This document shows positions 9,545-18,640 of a stretch of 64,000 bases of DNA, piece by piece. Where the stretch lies: contig NZ_SMCO01000008.1 of NCBI RefSeq assembly GCF_004346685.1, positions 1 through 64,000 of the forward strand, given 5' to 3'. Position numbers and translations under genes: made by a program. The notes below the pieces were generated by a model, which was not told where the DNA came from, did no database searches, and saw only the letters and a list, made by a program, of their open reading frames with translations. The stretch comes from Sulfurirhabdus autotrophica. Lineage in GTDB: Bacteria; Pseudomonadota; Gammaproteobacteria; Burkholderiales; SMCO01. Each line of letters begins with the position of its first letter. Within the stretch, counting starts at the first letter, position 1.

Positions 9545-10474
9545 TTATGGCAGGTTATCAACCGGCACTTTCTCCGGCTTAAGAAAATCTTCACGTGAAA
9601 CGCCTAACCACAACACGATTGGGCTTGCTACCAGCACGGAAGAATAAATACCAAAGATAATACCGATAGTTAAGGCCAGTGCAAAATAGTGCAAGGCCTC
9701 GCCTCCAAAAAACAACATGGCAAGAACCATCAACTGGGTCATGGAATGGGTAATAATCGTCCGGGACATGGTGCGTGTAATGGCATTATCGATAATTTCA
9801 GGAACACCCGCTTTACGCATGTTGCGGAAGTTTTCACGAATCCGGTCAAACACCACAACTGATTCATTAACAGAATAACCCAGAATAGCCAGAACACCAG
9901 CTAAAACGGTCAGTGAAAATTCCCACTGAAAAAACGCAAAACAGCCAAGAATAATCACCACGTCGTGCATGTTGGCGACAATCGCAGCGACCGAGAAGCG
10001 CCATTCAAAACGCACTGCCAAGTAAGCCATAATACCAATGACCACTACCAGCAATGCCAGAGCGCCATTTTCGTACAACTCTTTTCCTACCTGTGGCCCC
10101 ACAAACTCTACCCGCTGCAGTTTTGCCCCATTCTCAGTTTTCTGCAGCATCTCGAATATTTGCTCGCTCAATTTAGCACTGGTCACACCTGCCTTGACGG
10201 GTAAGCGCACCATCACATCATGAGAAGTCCCAAAATTTTGCACCGCCGCGTCCGGAAAACCATTTTTTGCTAACGTGTCACGAATCTGAGGAATATCAGC
10301 CGGCTGAGGGTAGTTTATTTCCATCACTGTACCGCCAGTGAAATCCACACCAAGATTCAGCCCTTTTGTGGCCAATGCCCCTACAGCAAGAATAAAGGTA
10401 ACCAGCGAAATGATGGTGGTAACCCGCGCATAGCGCATGAAAGGTATATCACTTTTAATTCTAAAAAATTCCAT
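9545..10474 (-). CDS. secF: Protein translocase subunit SecF
   Basis: A 309-residue inner-membrane protein that forms, with SecD, the proton-driven complex assisting late export through SecYEG. It has six membrane helices. The periplasmic domain after TM1 starts with GVDFTGGTVMEI, and the conserved RND segments VLAILGYSVNESVVVFDRIREN and TRTMSRTIITHSMTQL are present. It is the last gene of the queA-tgt-yajC-secD-secF operon, 27 bp after secD. Confidence 0.96.
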   Translation of the reverse strand: MEFFRIKSDIPFMRYARVTTIISLVTFILAVGALATKGLNLGVDFTGGTVMEINYPQPADIPQIRDTLAKNGFPDAAVQNFGTSHDVMVRLPVKAGVTSAKLSEQIFEMLQKTENGAKLQRVEFVGPQVGKELYENGALALLVVVIGIMAYLAVRFEWRFSVAAIVANMHDVVIILGCFAFFQWEFSLTVLAGVLAILGYSVNESVVVFDRIRENFRNMRKAGVPEIIDNAITRTMSRTIITHSMTQLMVLAMLFFGGEALHYFALALTIGIIFGIYSSVLVASPIVLWLGVSREDFLKPEKVPVDNLP

Positions 10475-10501
10475 AATTGCTTCCTAACGAGCCAGCGTTA
10501 T

Positions 10502-12328
10502 TTAGATGGAGACTTTAGTAAGTCTTGCCTGTCTGCCATAAACCAGGTTCACAATGCCACGCGATACCATCACGGCACTGAACATGGATGTCAAAATACC
10601 CAAACACAATACAACTGCAAAGCCTTTTACCGGACCGGAACCCAGCCAGAACAAAGCGACACCAGCAATCAAGGTAGTAATATTCGAATCCAGAATAGTA
10701 CCGAATGCACGCTCATATCCTGAATATATGGCCGCCTGCGGAGACATGCCTGATCGCAACTCTTCACGAATACGTTCATTAATCAGCACGTTGGCATCAA
10801 TCGCCATACCCACTGTCAAGGCAATACCTGCCATACCTGGCAATGTCAGGGTGGCTTGCAGTAAGGAAAGTATGGATAGCAAGAACAACACGTTCACTGC
10901 CAGGGCAAAAGTAGAAATCACGCCAAACAGGTTGTAATACATTATCATAAATATGGCAATGGCAACAAAACCATAGATATTGGAGTTGAATCCCTTGGTG
11001 ATATTATCAGCACCCAGACTTGGTCCAACCGTCCGCTCTTCAACGATTTCCATCGGTGCTGCCAGTGCACCGGCGCGTAACAGCAGCGCCACGTCATTCG
11101 CTTCTACAGCATCTTGCATCCCGGTAATCTGCACACGACCACCACCGATTTCTTCACGGATGACAGGTGCTGTAATCACTTCTGCGTGCCCTTTTTCCAC
11201 CAGCAGAATGGCCATGCGTTTGCCCACATTTTCACGGGTGATGTTTTTGAATATCCGTGCGCCTCTGCCATCCAGATTGACGTGTACAGCTGCCTGACTC
11301 GTTTGAGAGTCAAAGCCTGGTGAGGCGTCGTTAATGTATTCACCGGTAAGCACCACATTCTTTTTCACCAGAACCGGACGACCGTCACGTTCTGTATACA
11401 GTTCCGAACCAAATGGCACCTGGCCCGCTATAGCCGCTTGAAGTGTGGCTGGGTCGCTATGCTCCTCATCTACTAAACGTACTTCCAGTGTCGCAGTACG
11501 ACCCAGTATATCTTTGGCTTTCGCTGTATCCTGCACGCCAGGCAGTTGAACCACGACGCGGTCTATACCTTGTTGCTGGATAATCGGTTCTGCTACACCC
11601 AGTTCATTTACCCGGTTACGCAAGGTGGTGATATTTTGCTGCAATGCCAATTCCTGAAGACGCTTTTGCGCTTCAACCTTGAGGGTACCAATCAATTTAA
11701 ATTCACCCTCTACATCCTGCTCTTTCAGTAGCAGATCACCGTATGCATTACTGATTTCCTTCTCTGCCTTGGCACGGCTATCCGCATCACGAAACTTTAC
11801 TTCAACAGATTGTCCGGTACGACTGATCCCAGCGTAATAGATTTTTTTATCGCGTAACGTGGTTCGAATATCTCCGGTATAACGTTCCACTGCCTTATCC
11901 AAAGCGGCTTTCATATCCACTTGCAGCAGAAAGTGCACACCGCCACGCAAATCGAGTCCCAGATACATGGGCAACGCACCAATGCTCGTCAGCCATTTCG
12001 GGGAACTCGGCAGGAGGTTCAGCGCAACCACATAACCTGTGCCCAACTTTGCCTGAACAATATCTTTGGCTTTCAACTGGGTGTCGGTATCTGCGAATCG
12101 CACCTTGACACTCGCCTGATCCATGAATACACCCTGATAGCTGATTTTGCCTGCCTTGAGTGATTCTTCTACCTGCTGCATTAATCCAGTATCTGCTTTG
12201 GCTGTAGTGCGTAAGGGCGAAACCTGAATCGCGGGTGATTCACCATATAAATTGGGCAAGGTAAAAATAAAACCAAGCACCAGGGTTACGGCAATAAGGA
12301 TGTATTTCCAGAGAGGATAACGGTTCAT
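10502..12328 (-). CDS. secD: Protein translocase subunit SecD
   Basis: A 608-residue SecD. The N-terminal helix (MNRYPLWKYILIAV) is followed by a large periplasmic P1 region with the hallmark LGLDLRGGVHFLLQVD, and a C-terminal six-helix RND domain with GMAIDANVLINERIREE. I use the ATG at 12328 because GGAG stands at proper spacing; the longer frame begins with TTG at 12334. SecD and SecF use the proton-motive force to pull proteins through the Sec channel. Length is normal for proteobacteria. Confidence 0.96.
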   Translation of the reverse strand: MNRYPLWKYILIAVTLVLGFIFTLPNLYGESPAIQVSPLRTTAKADTGLMQQVEESLKAGKISYQGVFMDQASVKVRFADTDTQLKAKDIVQAKLGTGYVVALNLLPSSPKWLTSIGALPMYLGLDLRGGVHFLLQVDMKAALDKAVERYTGDIRTTLRDKKIYYAGISRTGQSVEVKFRDADSRAKAEKEISNAYGDLLLKEQDVEGEFKLIGTLKVEAQKRLQELALQQNITTLRNRVNELGVAEPIIQQQGIDRVVVQLPGVQDTAKAKDILGRTATLEVRLVDEEHSDPATLQAAIAGQVPFGSELYTERDGRPVLVKKNVVLTGEYINDASPGFDSQTSQAAVHVNLDGRGARIFKNITRENVGKRMAILLVEKGHAEVITAPVIREEIGGGRVQITGMQDAVEANDVALLLRAGALAAPMEIVEERTVGPSLGADNITKGFNSNIYGFVAIAIFMIMYYNLFGVISTFALAVNVLFLLSILSLLQATLTLPGMAGIALTVGMAIDANVLINERIREELRSGMSPQAAIYSGYERAFGTILDSNITTLIAGVALFWLGSGPVKGFAVVLCLGILTSMFSAVMVSRGIVNLVYGRQARLTKVSI

Positions 12329-12395
12329 GCACAAAACTCCGAGAGGCGTGAGATTTGAAACGCAGAGAGAGCAAACAAGTCAGGCTTCGCTTTCA

Positions 12396-12716
12396 TCAGA
12401 TACTTTTAATGGTGCCCTTGGGAAGCAGGGTTTGAATTGCCTGTTTTTGAACATGCACAACCACATTGTCGGCAATTTCCAGGCTGACGTAATTATCGGT
12501 CACTTTGACTACTTTACCCAATTCGCCACCTGTCGTTACCACTTCATCCCCTTTTTGCAAGGCAGCCAGCATATTGCGCACTTCTTTGGCCCGCTTCATC
12601 TGTGGACGAATCATCATGAAGTAAAACAAGGCGAAAATAACGATAAGCGGTACAAATCCCATCAAATCCGGACTGGCAGGTGCAGCACCAGCAGCAAAGG
12701 CTTCACTAATCAACAC
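12396..12716 (-). CDS. yajC: Preprotein translocase subunit YajC
   Basis: A 106-residue protein with one N-terminal membrane helix (about residues 20-42, containing MGFVPLIVIFALFYFMMIRPQ) and a basic cytosolic tail with the family motif MKRAKEVRNMLAALQKGDEVVTTGG. YajC associates with SecDF and the YidC holo-translocon. It sits between tgt and secD as in most proteobacteria. Confidence 0.95.
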   Translation of the reverse strand: MLISEAFAAGAAPASPDLMGFVPLIVIFALFYFMMIRPQMKRAKEVRNMLAALQKGDEVVTTGGELGKVVKVTDNYVSLEIADNVVVHVQKQAIQTLLPKGTIKSI

Positions 12717-12773
12717 AGGTATTCCTCCAAACGTTTCTAATATTTCTAATTAAAGCGCATAAAAAAATGCATT

Positions 12774-14913
<2,140 letters not shown>

Positions 14914-15101
14914 GAAATTACAGGCCCAAACTATGAATTAGCCTCGCATTATAACGCCTAGTCCAATACCGGTGTTTCATAAATTGACTCACCCATCCGC
15001 TTAAATACTGATTTATTCTATAGGCTGTATAAACACCATGGCATTCACCATTCTAGTTAATCACATGTGGTGAGCAGGGATATAATATTGAAAACCAGCG
15101 C

Positions 15102-15130
15102 TTGCATGCCCGTTGCGTTTAAGGGATAAT
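15102..15130 (+). promoter_or_regulatory. Sigma70 promoter of the tRNA-Leu gene
   Basis: TTGCAT (15102-15107) and GATAAT (15125-15130) are separated by exactly 17 bp. Transcription would begin about 10 bases before the tRNA at 15147. Confidence 0.7.
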
Positions 15131-15146
15131 GCCACGCTTGTAGCAA

Positions 15147-15233
15147 GCCGGGATGGCGGAATTGGTAGACGCACGGGACTCAAAATCCCGCGATCGCAAG
15201 GTCATGGGGGTTCGATTCCCCCTCCCGGCACCA
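15147..15233 (+). tRNA. tRNA-Leu (anticodon CAA)
   Basis: An 87-base class II tRNA. The acceptor arms GCCGGGA and TCCCGGC pair perfectly, the D-arm reads ATGGCGGAATTGGTAGACGC, and the T-arm carries GTTCGATTC. The anticodon stem CGGGA/TCCCG encloses loop CTCAAAA with anticodon CAA at 15181-15183, which reads UUG. A long variable arm and an encoded CCA end are present. tRNA-Leu genes are common integration sites, and the accessory block begins just downstream. Confidence 0.97.
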
Positions 15234-15246
15234 ATAGAATCAACAG

Positions 15247-15292
15247 TTTTGTGAAATTTAATGATGTCTGTTCATCACTGCATTTCACAAAA
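15247..15292 (+). terminator. tRNA-Leu terminator hairpin
   Basis: TTTTGTGAAAT (15247-15257) pairs perfectly with ATTTCACAAAA (15282-15292), and an inner 5-bp stem TGATG/CATCA (15262-15266 with 15273-15277) closes the loop. It begins 14 bases after the tRNA CCA end. Confidence 0.7.
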
Positions 15293-15616
15293 TTTCCCTC
15301 CTGAATTTTCCCAAATTGTCCCACAAAAATTCATTTCAAAGAATTTTTTGTTTTCCCTTGAATTTGCTTAATTCGGATCTGTATTATGAACTTTCACCTT
15401 GAAGAAAAGTTCAAGAGAGTGCATAAACCATTGGTGTAAAAACGAAATGGAGATACTTTTGGTGCGCGCGAGACGCCCGATGCACTTTAATTTGCGCGCT
15501 GAATTGAAGGCATGAGATAACCTATCTTAGCAGGGCACGTTCGCTGGCCATAACAACCCCAGCGACTCCAATTCTCGACAATTCGGCATCTTGACGCCGA
15601 AAAAGACGAGGCCGTT
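15293..15616. other. Gene-free leader after tRNA-Leu
   Basis: No credible reading frame. It holds a T-rich stretch (about 15340-15356) and an interrupted repeat TGAACTT (15387-15393) / AAGTTCA (15407-15413). It is the left edge of the accessory block. I saw no copy of the tRNA 3' end elsewhere in the window, so an island boundary cannot be proved. Confidence 0.5.
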
Positions 15617-15919
15617 ATGATTACTACGAAAGAACTTTTATATTCTAAATATAAATGTATTTTATTAAAATTTGGTGATTGCTCAAAAGAAATTAACGTC
15701 ACTGAACGTTACATATACAACTTACATTCAGAAAAAAAACTACCATTTCCTGTTGTAAAATATGGGAAGCTTTGTCGGGTGCACATTGAAGATTTCGCGA
15801 ATTTTTTGGATGGCTTGAGACCCGTCATTGAAAAACGGCGCGGTCGCCCCAGAAAAATTGCACCCATTCAATATCAGAATAATCAACAGTTGCACAAGGG
15901 GGAGATTTCAGATGATTAA
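15617..15919 (+). CDS. Small helix-turn-helix protein (AlpA/excisionase-like)
   Basis: A 100-residue protein with CSKEINVTERYIYNLHSEKK followed by LPFPVVKYGKLCRVHIEDFANFLDG, the pattern of a MerR-like winged helix that picks a recognition helix and then a wing, as in AlpA and phage excisionases. The tail is basic (EKRRGRPRKI). The gene overlaps the next one by 8 bp (shared ATGATTAA), so they are translated together. Low-GC codon use contrasts with the restriction genes further on. A role in element excision or replication control is inferred from the fold and partner. Confidence 0.55.
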   Translation: MITTKELLYSKYKCILLKFGDCSKEINVTERYIYNLHSEKKLPFPVVKYGKLCRVHIEDFANFLDGLRPVIEKRRGRPRKIAPIQYQNNQQLHKGEISDD

Positions 15920-16958
15920 TAGCGCCCTTGCATTCAATCCAAACAAACTTCTGCTTGACGAACCTCCCATCGCCGTTTCTCCATCACTTTGCAGGTTATT
16001 TGATCTATCTGTAGCCGTTTTTTTACAGCAACTAAACTACCGATGTTTTTCAAATTTTGACCATCCCGGAAAGTGGTGCGTGATTGAAGTACAAGGACAG
16101 CGATGGGTTTCTTGGACCCCGGAAGGACTGCTAGAAGACGTCCCTCTTGGAAAAAGTCTTGCAGCCCATAAGCGAGTCATTTCTGAGTTGAAAAAAAAGA
16201 AAATCATCCAGGTGGCGCAACTTAGGAAAAAATATTATGATCGCTCCAATTTTTATTCGATCAATTTAGAAATTTTTCAGCAGTTCATTGCTGAGAATCA
16301 GGAGAACTTGTCAGATAGCACGATACCATCAATTCCTGATTCTCGAGAAAGAGGTTACTCACAACCTGATCAGACGAACAACATGTCTTCGACAACTGGC
16401 GAATCAGGTTCTCTACCTATGATAGAAGAAAATAATAAAGAGAGAGATAGCTCTCTCCCACCCCTTAAGGAAAGTCTCGAATCGCTAATCGGACATGGCC
16501 CAAATGATAATAAAGAATGGGATAAACGTAGAGTTATATCGATAATTAATATGGTTGAAGAGGGACTATTGGGTTCAAATGATCTTAAGACTATTATTGA
16601 TGATCCCAGCATTCGCTACCTGTCCGAAGTTGACAAACGTGCACGCCTTAAAGTAGAGGAAAATCAGAAACTTCAGAAGAAAGTCGCTTCGGAATCATCC
16701 CAAAGAATTGAGCATGAGAAAAAGAAAGCCGAAGCATCTGAGCAAGAAATTTTCAGAAAATCTTGCTCTTCTTGGCTTGAACAGGCTGATCAAACCCAGC
16801 TTGCCGAACTTAAAAACGTAGCACAAGGCGTCGGACTAGCCTCAGTTAACAACAAAATTAGGGAGAGCGTAATATCCTCTATTGCTGGCCGTATTCTTGG
16901 GACAGGCACAACTGAAGTGACGATTCGGCAAGCTTTACGCCAACTTGGTTATGTTTAG
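15912..16958 (+). CDS. Replication-protein-like winged-helix protein of a mobile element
   Basis: A 348-residue protein. Residues 1-120 (LCRLFDLSVAVFLQQLNYR, then KWCVIEVQGQRWVSWTPEGL and AAHKRVISELKKKKIIQV) look like the winged-helix start of phage and plasmid replisome-organiser proteins: a helical layer that senses neighbouring molecules, then a wing. The middle is low-complexity and acidic, and about 245-285 is a charged coiled coil (KVEENQKLQKKVASESSQ). I start at 15912, behind GGAG, overlapping the previous stop. No helicase or nuclease motif is seen. Function is inferred, and the gene may be a remnant of an integrated element. Confidence 0.45.
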   Translation: MINSALAFNPNKLLLDEPPIAVSPSLCRLFDLSVAVFLQQLNYRCFSNFDHPGKWCVIEVQGQRWVSWTPEGLLEDVPLGKSLAAHKRVISELKKKKIIQVAQLRKKYYDRSNFYSINLEIFQQFIAENQENLSDSTIPSIPDSRERGYSQPDQTNNMSSTTGESGSLPMIEENNKERDSSLPPLKESLESLIGHGPNDNKEWDKRRVISIINMVEEGLLGSNDLKTIIDDPSIRYLSEVDKRARLKVEENQKLQKKVASESSQRIEHEKKKAEASEQEIFRKSCSSWLEQADQTQLAELKNVAQGVGLASVNNKIRESVISSIAGRILGTGTTEVTIRQALRQLGYV

Positions 16959-16980
16959 CTTTAGTAGTCTAGCTCCCGAT

Positions 16981-17017
16981 CTGACAGTTCCCCCTAGTTA
17001 CCGGATGTAACTGTCAG
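16981..17017. repeat. 9-bp inverted repeat between convergent genes
   Basis: CTGACAGTT (16981-16989) and AACTGTCAG (17009-17017) are perfect reverse complements with a competing inner stem AGTTAC/GTAACT. A second hairpin CCGATCT/AGATCGG (17067-17073 with 17076-17082) overlaps the stop codon of the next gene. Neither has a T-run. They may be operators or element-specific sites rather than terminators. Confidence 0.5.
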
Positions 17018-17071
17018 GCTAAATCAAACCTGCCACAGTTATAACAGCAGCCCTATGCTATTCCCCCCGAT

Positions 17072-18592
17072 CTACAGATCGGAGGCCTTTGTATAATTAG
17101 CTGCCTTTGCAAGCCAATCAAGCCCCTCATCGCCAATTTTTTTCATGACCATTTCAAGTGTCTCTGCATCTGGATTTTTGTACGCAGCTAACATCATTGG
17201 ATAAAGATGGGTGGAACATAAGATACAGCGGCGACTAAGCTCTTCAGCCAACAAAGCTATTTCTTGCGATTTTTTATCTCTTGGTGATAAATCTCCGTGC
17301 AGTAATGCCGAGCGTGCGTTATAGACTTGCAGTGCGTCTTCATATGCCTGCCCGCCATCTTCATAGCCAAATAAATTGCATACTATTTTTATGCGGCTCG
17401 CAAATTCAGTCTTGTGGCCTCTATCAAACTTTCCAAAAAATAGCCGCTCTATTGCAGAAACATACTTAACCACACTAGCCGTGGATTCCGTGTCAGTAGC
17501 GGCATCTCCAAACCAATTGATCGCATCGACGAACCGCTCATGTAAGTGAGTAATTTCACGCGGGTCCACAAGTGGCGCTAGCGCTGATCCCAATATTTGT
17601 AGCTCATGGCCACTTCCTTGAGTCAACCCTTCGTACCAGTTCTCAAACCCGACTGGCCCGATACTGCTTAATCCGGTTTGGACATGAATCATGTCCTGTG
17701 CATCGGCCCACATACCGGCTGTCCGTAAAGCATCCCCTCGCGACCATGCCAACCTCAGTCTCCTGGTACGTTCCGCCCCAAGTAGAATACGAATAACATT
17801 AAGTGCCGTCTCTATAGCTTTTGCTGCGAGCTTTTCTGAAACCTCATGGTCGCAATTGATAATCTGCACTTTGGCTATCCAAGGGTAACCACGATACGTC
17901 TTTATTGCGCGTGCATGAAGCCCCCTCACTAGATGTCTTGACTGTTCAACGGTGGCCGCCCGTTCGCGCGAAAAACCTTGTTCAATATGCTTATCTACGT
18001 GCTCTATATGAGCAGCAATCTCAGCTTCTACACTTCTTCGATGAACCTGCTTTTTGTTTTGAAAAAATTTCTTCCTTCTGACGAAAGTAACTGGACCAAT
18101 ACTGAATTCATCAGGTTTTCCATGGAGAAACAGTACGCAAGGGAGGTAGTGTTCTGTGGTTTGGAGTGCTTGCGAAGACATTCCGGCAGCATCAACCAAA
18201 ATTTGTTCTGCCGTTATTTGGTCAATTTCTTGATGCTCTCTCAGCACTCGTTGCACAAAAGCATCAATAACTTCTTTCATTACGCGCCCTTCGCTGACCC
18301 GCTGTGCCAGCGTTGGTTCGAATTCAAAAACACGTCCTGCAAGTTTGCCAAACTTTTCCCACGCAAGTGAACCGCATTGAAGTTGCCCTTTTCCATCTGG
18401 GTGTGGGATAGTGCAAAAAGCGTCATGACGATTCTTCTGATAATGCGCAAATAGCTCCTTGTGCGGCATTTTTAAGAATCTAAGAATCTGCTTGCAGATA
18501 AACTCTAGATCGCGCCTCGACTGCGAAATTATCCTTTTCCGAGATGGATCAATATGTGCGGCAGTGCAGTGGGTCATGTTTGGCTGACTCAT
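17072..18592 (-). CDS. HEPN-type (ApeA-like) protein, candidate anti-phage RNase
   Basis: A 506-residue protein. The C-terminal third carries the HEPN signature R-x4-H as NARSALLHGDLSP (Arg427, His432), with the upstream helix SVVKYVSAIERLFFGK typical of ApeA-like HEPN domains. HEPN domains are often RNases in defence and toxin systems. The N-terminal 300 residues match nothing I know. The gene is 48 bp downstream of hsdR on the same strand, so it is probably the last gene of the restriction operon. A direct link to restriction is inferred from position. It could also be an RNA-processing accessory protein without antiviral function. Confidence 0.6.
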   Translation of the reverse strand: MSQPNMTHCTAAHIDPSRKRIISQSRRDLEFICKQILRFLKMPHKELFAHYQKNRHDAFCTIPHPDGKGQLQCGSLAWEKFGKLAGRVFEFEPTLAQRVSEGRVMKEVIDAFVQRVLREHQEIDQITAEQILVDAAGMSSQALQTTEHYLPCVLFLHGKPDEFSIGPVTFVRRKKFFQNKKQVHRRSVEAEIAAHIEHVDKHIEQGFSRERAATVEQSRHLVRGLHARAIKTYRGYPWIAKVQIINCDHEVSEKLAAKAIETALNVIRILLGAERTRRLRLAWSRGDALRTAGMWADAQDMIHVQTGLSSIGPVGFENWYEGLTQGSGHELQILGSALAPLVDPREITHLHERFVDAINWFGDAATDTESTASVVKYVSAIERLFFGKFDRGHKTEFASRIKIVCNLFGYEDGGQAYEDALQVYNARSALLHGDLSPRDKKSQEIALLAEELSRRCILCSTHLYPMMLAAYKNPDAETLEMVMKKIGDEGLDWLAKAANYTKASDL

Positions 18593-18640
18593 TAAAATGA
18601 GTTCAATGTGTAGCTCGCTATGATTGGCATATGTACTAAA

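Noticed and set aside
15147-15233. Direct repeat of the tRNA-Leu 3' end marking an integrated island
   Set aside because: I looked for another copy of the tRNA 3' segment and found none in the window; no integrase was found either.
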